Shown: piece after piece, positions 1 to 8,334 of the stretch | How positions within the stretch are numbered: the first letter of the stretch is position 1 | Layout: every line of letters starts with the position of its first letter | NCBI RefSeq assembly: GCF_007751035.1 | Contig: NZ_CP036433.1 | Coordinates: forward strand, 5,189,001-5,253,000 | DNA length: 64,000 nt | Reading direction: 5' to 3' | Source of the DNA: Lignipirellula cremea | GTDB lineage: Bacteria > Planctomycetota > Planctomycetia > Pirellulales > Pirellulaceae | Notes under the pieces: model-generated | The model's input: only the letters and a program-made list of their open reading frames with translations | What the model was told of the DNA's origin: nothing | Database searches by the model: none | Translations under genes and position numbers: made by a program

Positions 1-1
1 A

Positions 2-3000
2 CATCCTCTGTCGCGCGAACTGGCCGAGCTGATGGAGCGGGCCGAAGCCGATGATCCGATCGCCCTGCGGGAACTGGCCGTGCGCACCCGCACCGGTGTG
101 GGAGTGAACGAAGATCCCGAAAGGGCATTCGCCTTGCTGCGGCGAGCCGCCACCCTGGGAGACCTCGACGCACAGGCCATGCTGGGCGTTTGCTATCGTT
201 ACGGCGAAGGCGTCGATTCCAACGAAGGCACTGCTTTGTACTGGTTCCGCAAGACGGCCGAGAGCGGGAATCCCCTGGGCCAGTTCATGCTGGGCGACTG
301 CTATAAAATGGGCGTCGGCGTCGGCCAGGACTACACCGCTGCGGCCAAATGGTTCCAGAAGGCCGCCATGCAGGAACTGGCCGACGCCCAATTTTCGCTC
401 GGCGTTTGCTACTACCGCGGCCAGGGCGTGCCCCAGGATAACGCCCAGGCGGTCGCCTGGTTACGCAAAGCTGCCGACCAGGGCCAGGGCTACGCCATGA
501 ATCTGCTGGGCGAATGCTATCGCACCGGGCAGGGAGTGGAGACGGACCGGGAAATGGCGGCCCAGTGGTATCAACTGGCGGCGGAGCAGGAAAATCCTCA
601 CGCCCAGTTCCATCTGGCCGAAGCCCATCGCACGGGCCAGGGCGCCGTGCTCGATTACGCGGCCGCACTGCGCTACTATCAGCTGGCTGCCGCCCAGGGG
701 CATCAGGGAGCCATTAACGCTGTGGCGGGCGAGTACGACCTGTCGGAGATCGAAGAGCTCGACTTTGGCCAGGTGGAAGCCGACGCCGAAGCCGGCCAGC
801 CGCATGCTTTGTTCCTCCTGGGGCAGTGTTACTACAGTAACCAGTACGTGCCGCAAAACATGAGTCGGGCCGTCGAGTACTGGATCCAGGCCGCCGAGCA
901 AGGACATGTCGACGCCATGCTCATGCTTTCCTACTGCTACCGCGACGGCGACGGGGTCGAACAGAACCCGGCGCAAGCGACCTACTGGCGCGGCAAGGCG
1001 GCCGATCTGGGGCATGCGGGAGCTATCCTGGACCAGGCGTTTGAGGAGTACTTTCATCCGGGCGGCCAGGACGCCCAGGCGGCGGAAAAGTTTCGCGAGG
1101 CGGCCGTTCGCGGCAACGGTCAGGCCTGCAACATGCTGGGCGAATGCCTGCTGCATGGCATTGGCGTCGAGCCCCACGAAGAGGAGGCGGTCTCCTGGTT
1201 CCGCCGCGCCGCTGAGCGATCGTTCGTCCCGGGACTGGTCAACCTGGGCGACTGCCTGCGGGCGGGCTGGGGCGCCGAGCAGGACGAGTGCGAAGCTTAC
1301 CGCTGCTATCAAAAAGCGGCCACCCTCGACGAAGAAAACGGCCTGGCCCGCAGCCGACTGGGCGACTGCTGCCTGGAAGGGCTGGGCGTCGTTCAGGATT
1401 TCAACAAGGCGATCAAATGGTTTCAGGAAGCAATCGCCCTGGACTTGCCCGACGACGGCTACTCCCATCTGCAGCTGGGCCGTTGCTACGAATTGTTCCT
1501 GGACGACCTGCCCGACTATGCCCAGGCGGTCGTGCATTATGAGCAAGCGGTGGAGGCCGGTTCGCTGACGGCGGCGGCCTGCCTGGGACGCTGCTTTTTG
1601 CACGGCCTGGGCGTTCCGCAGGATCCCGAACGGGCCGTGGAACTGTTCACCCAGTCCACTGCCGGCGACGATCCGACCGCGGCTTGCGAGCTGGGTTGCT
1701 GCCACGAATACGGCGTTGGCGTCGACATCCACTGGGAGCAGGCCGTCTCCTGTTACCGCCTGGCAGCCGACAATGAAATGCCGCATGGGATGGCGCTGCT
1801 CGCCCTGGCCCATCTCCGAGGGCATCTGCTGCCGCGGGATCTGGAACAAGCCCAGCAACTGCTAAGTGCGGCGGCGGACCTTGACCTGAACCTGGCCCAA
1901 TGGGAACGGGGATACTGCTTTGCGCTAGGACTGGGAGTCGACGCGGACCCGCTGCAGGCGGAAAGATGCTGGAACAGCGCTGCTTCTGATAGCCTTGCCA
2001 GGCCGGCTCCCGAGGCCGTGGAAGAACTGCGAGCGAATCCCAGCCCGCCGCCTTCTTCGGTCGAATGGATCCGTTCGCAGGCCGAGCAGGGCGTCGCCTG
2101 GGCGTTGAACAACCTGGGCGTTTTCTTCCAGGAAGGCTATGGCGTGGCGGCCGACTATCCCCAGGCTTTCGCCTGCTTCACTCAGGCGGCGGAGCAAGGC
2201 CTGGCCGAGGCGCAGGATAATCTGGGTAACTGCTACGAGTCAGGCTTCGGTGCGGAGCCGCAGTTTGCGCTGGCGGAAAAATGGTATCGGGCCGCCGCCG
2301 AACAGGGCTGCGCGAGTGCGCAGAATTCGGTCGGTTACTTCTACTACTTCGGCCGTGTCTATGAGCAGGACCATGCCGTGGCGCTGGAGTGGTATCGCCG
2401 CGCGGCTGCCCAGGGGGACGGCTTTGCCGCCAACCGGATTGGCCGCATGTACGAGACGGGCCACGGCGTTGGCCAGGACTACGATGAGGCTCTTGCCTGG
2501 CGCCGCAAGGCGCTGGATCTGGGATGCGAGGATGCGGCCGCTGCAGTGCGGCGACTGGAAGCGACCCTCAAAGCTAACGCCACCGACGCCGACCGCTTCG
2601 CCATGCTGGTGATGGATGCCCTGCGCGACCGCGGCGAACTCCGCCAGGTGCGGTACGACCGGGAGCATTTTCGCCTTTATCCCGACGGCGACGAAGAACT
2701 GCTATATATCAACCTGGATAACTTTTATCGCGAGTACACCGACTCCGACGACGAGCATAAAAACCGCGTGATTGAACGGGTGGCGCGGAGCTGGACCGCC
2801 GGGGAAACCGACATCCCGGCTACCTTTGAAGAGGTCGCTCCCGATCTGTTGCCGGCCGTGCGTCCGCTTTCTTACTTTGAGTTCATCCAGCTGAATCTGC
2901 GGCTGGAAGAAGCGGGCTCCGACGCCGGCTGGCCGCACCAGGTGGTGGGCGAACACCTGGGCGTTGGTCTGGTCTACGACCAGCAGGAAACGATGCACTT

Positions 3001-4579
3001 CATCAGCGACACGCACCTGCAGCAGTGGGGCGTGACGGCCTATGAAGCGTTTGAATCGGCGTTGTCGAATCTTCGCGACCTGGGCGAGCCGATCTTTGCC
3101 CAGCCGCGGCCCGGCGTGTATCTGGCCGACTGTCGCGACAGCTACGATGCGTCGCGGATCGTTCTGCAGGACGCCATCGCCGAACTAGCGGTGGCCGGCG
3201 CGCCAATCGCCATGCTGCCCAATCGCGAAACGCTGGCGATCACGGGCTCGCAGGATGAAGAGGGGCTGGGGCTGCTGGTGGAACTGGCCGGCGAGGCGAC
3301 CCTCAACGGCCGGTTGATTGCGGAACTCGCCTTTACGCTGGAGGAAGGCCAGTGGACCGCCTGGCTGCCGCATGTCGATAGCCCGTTGTATCACCATTTC
3401 AAACGCCTGCAGGTGCGCTATTTTGACCGGAATTACCGCGAGCAGTTGGATCTGTTCCGGCAACTGGCGGAACAGTCCGGCGCCACGCGCAACGCCGCCC
3501 GGTTTGAGTTCCGGCTGGATCAGGAGTCCCAGTCGCTGACCAGCTATTGCTTGTGGATCGAAGGGGCTGAGCAATGGCTGCCGGAGGTCGACGAGGTGGT
3601 GTTCGTCGGCATGGTCGACGGCCAGCCCCAGGTGCGCGGCCGTTGCGCCTGGCAGCGTCTGGAAGCCGGACTGGAAGCGGTTCTGGCAGGGCTGGCGGAG
3701 CCGCAGGAATGTTATCCGCCGCGCCTGCGAACGCTCGGCTATCCGACAGAAGAGCAATTTGAAACGCTTGCACTGTCGCCAGCGCCGCAGCAGCTGGCGC
3801 AGGTCACGGTCGACGATTTCGCTACGGCCGAGACCAGCGAGGAAGGCCTGCCGCTGCTCAGCACCAAACGCTGCGGCCTGTTCGGGCACCCGGAATTCGT
3901 CCTCCCGGCGGCCCTCCCGGCAGAGCAATTGCTGGCGTCCCTGCCTGCCCACGCCTCGCCTCCGACCGACGAAGCGGAGGTTGAACTTTCGCCGCTGGAA
4001 TCGCTGATTGAATTCCTGGCGATCGGCGAGAACATGGTCGCTTCCGGAGCCTCTTTCCAGGCCGGCCAGACGCTGCAGTTCAGCTGGGTCATTTTGCGGG
4101 TGGAAAAATTTGACGCCGTGCGGCTCACGATTTTTGAGCCTGACATGAAAAGCTGGCCGATTGCGTATGTTCCCGGCGTCGCCCAGAGTCTGGCCCAGTC
4201 CGCCCTGCAGGCAGCCGCCCTGGCGACGCTCGGCCTGGAAGCGAACGAAGCCGAAACACCCCACATGCGACAGGCCGTGCTGGCATACGGCGCGCATCAG
4301 ACGGCGAAGAACTGGCGCCTGTTTCGCGTCGATCCCAACGACGAAGGGGACAGCGGCTGGCGGTTTGAATGCCACGACGATCCCGATGCACTGGCCGCCA
4401 TCACGGAGCCTGAAACGCTGTCGCTTTACGAAATGTTCGTCGGCAGGCCGGAAATCGTCCCCTTTCTGAACCTGCCGGGCGACAGCGACATTCAATTCCA
4501 GAACGGCCAGCTACACCAGGTCTCCGTCCATGGCGAAGTGATTCCGCTTGCCGCCGACAGCTTTCTCCGGCAACCGTAA
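2..4579 (+). CDS. Sel1-repeat protein with C-terminal DUF1444-like and Imm33/DUF2185-like domains (5' partial)
   Basis: The reading frame is open to the window edge and the first ATG (position 32) falls inside a repeat-like helix, so the true start probably lies upstream. Counting from that ATG (1515 residues), about 21 Sel1-type TPR-like repeats fill residues 10-840, with the recurring pattern GxGVxxDxxxAxxWxxxAA. Residues about 850-1110 resemble the DUF1444/YtpQ family: the segment DSYDASRIVL near 1036, followed by a hydrophobic IAMLPN strand, matches what I recall of that family. Residues about 1430-1510 (SGWRFE, then GRPEIVPFLNLP) resemble DUF2185/Imm33 immunity-type domains. No signal peptide is visible in the part seen. 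Sel1 arrays are protein-interaction scaffolds; the biochemical role is unknown. Repeats and frame are certain, the C-terminal domain names are inferred from memory. Confidence 0.85.
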   Translation, partial: HPLSRELAELMERAEADDPIALRELAVRTRTGVGVNEDPERAFALLRRAATLGDLDAQAMLGVCYRYGEGVDSNEGTALYWFRKTAESGNPLGQFMLGDCYKMGVGVGQDYTAAAKWFQKAAMQELADAQFSLGVCYYRGQGVPQDNAQAVAWLRKAADQGQGYAMNLLGECYRTGQGVETDREMAAQWYQLAAEQENPHAQFHLAEAHRTGQGAVLDYAAALRYYQLAAAQGHQGAINAVAGEYDLSEIEELDFGQVEADAEAGQPHALFLLGQCYYSNQYVPQNMSRAVEYWIQAAEQGHVDAMLMLSYCYRDGDGVEQNPAQATYWRGKAADLGHAGAILDQAFEEYFHPGGQDAQAAEKFREAAVRGNGQACNMLGECLLHGIGVEPHEEEAVSWFRRAAERSFVPGLVNLGDCLRAGWGAEQDECEAYRCYQKAATLDEENGLARSRLGDCCLEGLGVVQDFNKAIKWFQEAIALDLPDDGYSHLQLGRCYELFLDDLPDYAQAVVHYEQAVEAGSLTAAACLGRCFLHGLGVPQDPERAVELFTQSTAGDDPTAACELGCCHEYGVGVDIHWEQAVSCYRLAADNEMPHGMALLALAHLRGHLLPRDLEQAQQLLSAAADLDLNLAQWERGYCFALGLGVDADPLQAERCWNSAASDSLARPAPEAVEELRANPSPPPSSVEWIRSQAEQGVAWALNNLGVFFQEGYGVAADYPQAFACFTQAAEQGLAEAQDNLGNCYESGFGAEPQFALAEKWYRAAAEQGCASAQNSVGYFYYFGRVYEQDHAVALEWYRRAAAQGDGFAANRIGRMYETGHGVGQDYDEALAWRRKALDLGCEDAAAAVRRLEATLKANATDADRFAMLVMDALRDRGELRQVRYDREHFRLYPDGDEELLYINLDNFYREYTDSDDEHKNRVIERVARSWTAGETDIPATFEEVAPDLLPAVRPLSYFEFIQLNLRLEEAGSDAGWPHQVVGEHLGVGLVYDQQETMHFISDTHLQQWGVTAYEAFESALSNLRDLGEPIFAQPRPGVYLADCRDSYDASRIVLQDAIAELAVAGAPIAMLPNRETLAITGSQDEEGLGLLVELAGEATLNGRLIAELAFTLEEGQWTAWLPHVDSPLYHHFKRLQVRYFDRNYREQLDLFRQLAEQSGATRNAARFEFRLDQESQSLTSYCLWIEGAEQWLPEVDEVVFVGMVDGQPQVRGRCAWQRLEAGLEAVLAGLAEPQECYPPRLRTLGYPTEEQFETLALSPAPQQLAQVTVDDFATAETSEEGLPLLSTKRCGLFGHPEFVLPAALPAEQLLASLPAHASPPTDEAEVELSPLESLIEFLAIGENMVASGASFQAGQTLQFSWVILRVEKFDAVRLTIFEPDMKSWPIAYVPGVAQSLAQSALQAAALATLGLEANEAETPHMRQAVLAYGAHQTAKNWRLFRVDPNDEGDSGWRFECHDDPDALAAITEPETLSLYEMFVGRPEIVPFLNLPGDSDIQFQNGQLHQVSVHGEVIPLAADSFLRQP

Positions 4580-4854
4580 ACCCCCAGCGCATGCTATCCC
4601 TGGAGCGCACGTCGTCGCCAGCATGTAGCCGAAGTCGCCAGACTTTGGATGGCGTTTTCCAGGTCAGGGAATCTACGTCTTAACTCTTGCGAGTTCGGCT
4701 ACGGCTTTCTGGCCGGTTGTTCTGCGGGGAAAGTGATCCTTCTCGGTCCTGGTGAAATTTCATGCCGCAGGCAGGCGGTTGGCGGGTCGTCGCCGAACGC
4801 CCGGACCACTAAAATGGCCCGACACGGATTCTTCTTTGCGGTATGGAACAACTC

Positions 4855-6381
4855 ATGGCGAAACAACCTGCTAGTGCGATTACCCCCACCCGGGCCGATG
4901 ATTACCCGGAGTGGTACCAGCAAGTCATCAAGGCGGCCGACCTGGCCGAAAACTCCGACGTACGCGGCTGCATGATCATCAAGCCCTGGGGCTACGCGAT
5001 CTGGGAGCACATGCAGCAAGCCTTGGACAAAATGTTCAAGGCGACCGGCCATCAGAACGCCTATTTCCCGCTGTTTATCCCCAAACGGTTTTTGGAGAAA
5101 GAGGCCCAGCACGTCGAAGGTTTCGCCAAAGAGTGCGCCGTGGTGACGCATAGCAGGCTGGAACTCAACGATGAAGGGAAGCTGATCCCGGCCGGCAAGC
5201 TCGACGAAGAGCTGATCGTGCGGCCCACCAGCGAAACGATCATTGGCGCCGCTTTCAGCCGCTGGGTGCAGTCGTATCGCGACCTGCCGATCAAGCTTAA
5301 CCAGTGGGCGAACGTTGTCCGCTGGGAAATGCGCACCCGCATGTTCCTGCGGACGGCCGAGTTCCTGTGGCAGGAAGGCCATACCGTCCACGCCACCGAA
5401 GAAGAGGCCCAGGAAGAAACGCGGCAAATGCTCGAAGTTTACGCCGACTTCGCCGAGAATTTCATGGCGATGCCGGTCGTCAAAGGGGAAAAAACAGCCG
5501 ACGAGCGGTTCCCTGGCGCCGTCGCCACGTACAGCATCGAAGCGATGATGCAGGACCGCAAAGCGCTCCAGGCCGGCACCTCGCACTTTCTGGGGCAGAA
5601 CTTCGCTAAAGCCCAGGAGATCAAGTTCCAGGATCAGAACGGCGCCGAGGTTTTCGCCTGGACCACCTCCTGGGGCGTCTCGACCCGTCTGGTCGGCGCC
5701 TTGCTGATGACGCATTCCGACGACGACGGGCTGGTGCTGCCGCCTCGGCTGGCTCCCCAGCAAATCGTGCTGCTGCCGATCTATCGCACCGACGAAGAAA
5801 AATCCCAGGTGCTGGAGTTCTGCGCCAAGGTCAAGAGCGAGCTGGAAGCCCTGGTCTACGGCGGCCTGCCGCTGCGAGTCGAAGTCGACGATCGCGACCT
5901 CCGCGGCGGCGAAAAGAACTGGCAGCAGATCAAACGCGGCGTCCCCCTGCGAGCCGAAATTGGCCCCCGCGACGTGGCCAGCGACAGCGTGTTCCTGGCC
6001 CGGCGGGATCGCGGCCATGGCAAAGGAGACAAGCAGTCGCTCAGTCGCGCCGATTTCGTTGGCACGGCCGTCGCCATGCTGACCGAAATGCAGGACGGCC
6101 TGCTGGCAAAAGCCCGCCAGCTCCGCGAAGACAACACCCGCACGGTGACCACGCTCGACGAGTTCCGCCAGTTCTTCACCCCCGAGAATGCCAACAAGCC
6201 GGAAATCCACGGCGGCTTCGCCGTCTGCCATTTCAGCGAAGGGGACGAAGTCCAGGCGATCCTCAAGGATCTCAAAGTCACGCCGCGCTGCATTCCGTTC
6301 GACCTGGAGCAAACGCCCGGCCAGTGTGTCTTCACCGGCCAGCCAACCAGCCGCCGGGCCATTTTCGGCAAATCGTACTAA
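4855..6381 (+). CDS. proS: Prolyl-tRNA synthetase, archaeal/eukaryote-like type
   Basis: Cytoplasmic class II aminoacyl-tRNA synthetase that charges tRNA-Pro. Visible signatures are the N-terminal YPEWYQQVIKAADLAE, the proline/ATP-site motif RPTSETIIGAAFSRW, motif 2 RWEMRTRMFLRTAEFLWQEG and motif 3-like GTSHFLGQNFAKA. The roughly 508-residue length, absence of the bacterial insertion domain and C-terminal tyrosine (GKSY) fit the archaeal/eukaryote-like (ProS3) class rather than the long E. coli type. An alternative ATG at 4843 adds four residues; I prefer 4855 because a weak GGA ribosome-binding motif precedes it. The stop codon TAA lies inside CTAA, the tetranucleotide directly left of a MITE-A copy. 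The gene appears monocistronic. Confidence 0.95.
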   Translation: MAKQPASAITPTRADDYPEWYQQVIKAADLAENSDVRGCMIIKPWGYAIWEHMQQALDKMFKATGHQNAYFPLFIPKRFLEKEAQHVEGFAKECAVVTHSRLELNDEGKLIPAGKLDEELIVRPTSETIIGAAFSRWVQSYRDLPIKLNQWANVVRWEMRTRMFLRTAEFLWQEGHTVHATEEEAQEETRQMLEVYADFAENFMAMPVVKGEKTADERFPGAVATYSIEAMMQDRKALQAGTSHFLGQNFAKAQEIKFQDQNGAEVFAWTTSWGVSTRLVGALLMTHSDDDGLVLPPRLAPQQIVLLPIYRTDEEKSQVLEFCAKVKSELEALVYGGLPLRVEVDDRDLRGGEKNWQQIKRGVPLRAEIGPRDVASDSVFLARRDRGHGKGDKQSLSRADFVGTAVAMLTEMQDGLLAKARQLREDNTRTVTTLDEFRQFFTPENANKPEIHGGFAVCHFSEGDEVQAILKDLKVTPRCIPFDLEQTPGQCVFTGQPTSRRAIFGKSY

Positions 6382-6505
6382 TGCTGCGTCAAGCTTCAAT
6401 CTTAGAGTGAGCGATTTGGGCCGTGCTGCTGTGCTGCCAAAAAAACCGGGGGCTAGCGCCCGGCGGCTGATTTAGAGAAACCTGATATTATGGTTTGACG
6501 CACCA
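6382..6505 (+). mobile_element. MITE-A copy 1
   Basis: A 124-bp non-autonomous element with imperfect terminal repeats (TGCTGCGTCAAG at the left, TTTGACGCACCA at the right). It is flanked by CTAA (6378-6381, containing the proS stop) and CGAA (6506-6509), which fit a 4-bp target duplication with one later change. The right half matches the end of the insertion sequence at 33404-35042. Read on the minus strand, the middle forms a CCGGG/CCCGG hairpin followed by seven T. Confidence 0.8.
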
Positions 6506-6509
6506 CGAA

Positions 6510-6620
6510 AGCAGTCTGGCCGTCCGCTCCCCGCGTTCTGGACCTGGCCACAAGTCCTTCCCCCTCCGCGGCGCCGTTCCCAGCGCCGCACGCGATTCCC
6601 GTCGCTTGCCGGCGGCGAAA
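6510..6620. repeat. Fragment of the GGCCACAAGTCC repeat family (C/D)
   Basis: The stretch between MITE-A copy 1 and uvrC contains GGCCACAAGTCC (about 6547-6558) followed shortly by CGCGGCGCC. The same two blocks in the same order occur in the palindromic element at 9941-10039, and the first block recurs inverted in the C units of the 58.5-59.7 kb array. Nothing else was recognised here. Confidence 0.4.
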
Positions 6621-6648
6621 TTGCCGAAAAGCCGGGGAGCGGTAGAAT
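6621..6648 (+). promoter_or_regulatory. Candidate sigma70-type promoter for uvrC
   Basis: TTGCCG (6621-6626), a 16-bp spacer and TAGAAT (6643-6648) lie 56 bp upstream of the uvrC start. Similarity to the consensus is moderate; this is a prediction by eye. Confidence 0.4.
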
Positions 6649-6703
6649 GAAGGGTATCGTTGCCGTTCCCTGGTGCAGTTGATGGAATCGAAGGAAAGCG
6701 TTC

Positions 6704-8197
6704 ATGAAGAACGAGCCCGCCGATGCGTTGCCGCCGACCGACGACGCTCTTCCCACGGAAGCGTCCGGCGACGGTCTGCCGGTTGATCCGCCTGGCGAAC
6801 TGCCGATCGAAACTGCCGGCGACGATCCGGCTCCGGCCCTGGAAGCGATCGCGGCCGGAACGGGAGGCGGGCAATCGCCGGAGCATTCGTTCGGTTTTCG
6901 CAAAGCGGCCGCCAAGGTCAAGGAGTTTCCGCAAACGCCGGGCGTCTATCTGTTCAAGGACTCCGCCGGCCTGGTGATCTACATCGGCAAGGCCAAGAAT
7001 CTCCGCTCCCGCGCCGCCAGCTACTTTCTCAAAGCAGCCCAGGAAGAGTCCCGCACGGCGACCTGGATCCATGAGATCTGCGACGTCGATTACATGGATT
7101 GCGAAAGTGAAGTCGACGCCTTGCTGACCGAGTCGCGGCTGGTCAAAGACATCCAGCCAAAGCATAACAAGGAACTGAAAGACGACAAAACCTTCCCGTA
7201 CCTGATGATCACCACCGGCGAGGATTTTCCTCGCGTGGAGGTCACTCGGGAACCGCACGACCGGGGCGTCAAACTGTACGGCCCGTTCGCCAATGTGGGC
7301 CAGCTGCGGGGCGCCGTGCAGGTGCTGCAAAGGATCTTCCAGTTTCGCACCTGCTCTCTCGATATCGAGGAACACGACGACCGCTGGCGCTGGTTCCGCC
7401 CTTGTCTGCTCGCCAGTATCAAACAATGCACGGCCCCGTGTAATCTGCGGATCAGCAAAGACGAATACCGCCGCGATATCAAACGGCTGATGCTGTTCCT
7501 CGACGGCAAAAAACAGCACCTGCTGGATCAAATGCGGGGAGAAATGCTGGACGCTTCGAAAGCGCTGCAGTTTGAAAAAGCGGCCCGCCTGCGCGACGAA
7601 ATCCGCATGCTGGAAACGCTCGACAAGCGGGGCGATCTCGACACCCACGCCCAGCCGGAGGTGTTCTACATTGACCCCAAAAAGGGGCTGGCGGGACTGC
7701 GCAAGGTGCTGAAGCTGAGTGAAACGCCGCGCACCATCGAAGGCGTCGACATCGCCCACCTGGGCGGCGGCCAGACCGTCGCCAGCCTGGTGCAGTTTCT
7801 CGACGGCCTGCCGTTCAAGCCCGGCTATCGACGCTACAAGATCCAGGGCGTCCAGGGGATCGACGACTTCCGCAGCATCCACGAAGTTGTCTCCCGCCGC
7901 TTCCATCGCCTGAGCGAACAGAACGAAACGTTCCCCGACATCCTGCTGATCGACGGCGGCAAAGGCCAGCTCAACGCGGCCCGTTCCGCATTCCGCGAGC
8001 TGGGTATCGAACCGCCCACGCTGTTGTCGCTGGCCAAGCGGGATGAAGAAATCTTCCGTCCGGGCGACAGCGAACCGCTGAAGCTCAGCCGCAACGCCTT
8101 CGCCCTGCGACTGCTGCAGTACGTGCGCGACGAAGCCCATCGTTTCGCCCAGCACTACCACCACATCCTCCGCCGCAAAGCGACCTTCGGCGAGTAG
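6704..8197 (+). CDS. uvrC: UvrABC system protein C, short form lacking the C-terminal HhH domain
   Basis: Nucleotide excision repair nuclease that, loaded by UvrB, cuts on both sides of a lesion. A roughly 70-residue acidic, proline/alanine-rich N-terminal extension precedes the GIY-YIG nuclease (TPGVYLFKDSAGLVIYIGKA, residues about 76-95). A UVR motif follows (ALQFEKAARLRDEI, about 288-301), then the RNase H-like nuclease from about 345. The presumed catalytic residues are all there: D in EGVDIAHL, D in GIDDF, D in LLIDGGKGQ and H in DEAHRFAQHYH. The protein ends right after RRKATFGE, where the usual roughly 600-residue UvrC continues into a tandem helix-hairpin-helix domain. The ATG follows AAGGAAAG. 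uvrB lies in this window about 8.7 kb away on the other strand. Confidence 0.93.
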   Translation: MKNEPADALPPTDDALPTEASGDGLPVDPPGELPIETAGDDPAPALEAIAAGTGGGQSPEHSFGFRKAAAKVKEFPQTPGVYLFKDSAGLVIYIGKAKNLRSRAASYFLKAAQEESRTATWIHEICDVDYMDCESEVDALLTESRLVKDIQPKHNKELKDDKTFPYLMITTGEDFPRVEVTREPHDRGVKLYGPFANVGQLRGAVQVLQRIFQFRTCSLDIEEHDDRWRWFRPCLLASIKQCTAPCNLRISKDEYRRDIKRLMLFLDGKKQHLLDQMRGEMLDASKALQFEKAARLRDEIRMLETLDKRGDLDTHAQPEVFYIDPKKGLAGLRKVLKLSETPRTIEGVDIAHLGGGQTVASLVQFLDGLPFKPGYRRYKIQGVQGIDDFRSIHEVVSRRFHRLSEQNETFPDILLIDGGKGQLNAARSAFRELGIEPPTLLSLAKRDEEIFRPGDSEPLKLSRNAFALRLLQYVRDEAHRFAQHYHHILRRKATFGE

Positions 8198-8334
8198 GCG
8201 GCCCGGCGGAATGGGCGCCGGTTAGAATGGGCATCCCGGGTTTGCCTTCCCTCTTGCCGCGACACTTCTGGCGTCGGTAAAAAACCGGTCGGCGGGGCCG
8301 TCCCGTCCCGGCGGAAATCGGTTAGGATTCGAGC

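Noticed and set aside
461-1858. Long minus-strand open frame opposite the Sel1 gene
   Set aside because: It is antisense to a clearly coding repeat protein; its residues follow from the codon bias of the GC-rich sense strand. The same holds for long frames at 3185-4495, 4699-6399, 6488-8164, 23595-25694, 28529-30160 and 43081-44931.
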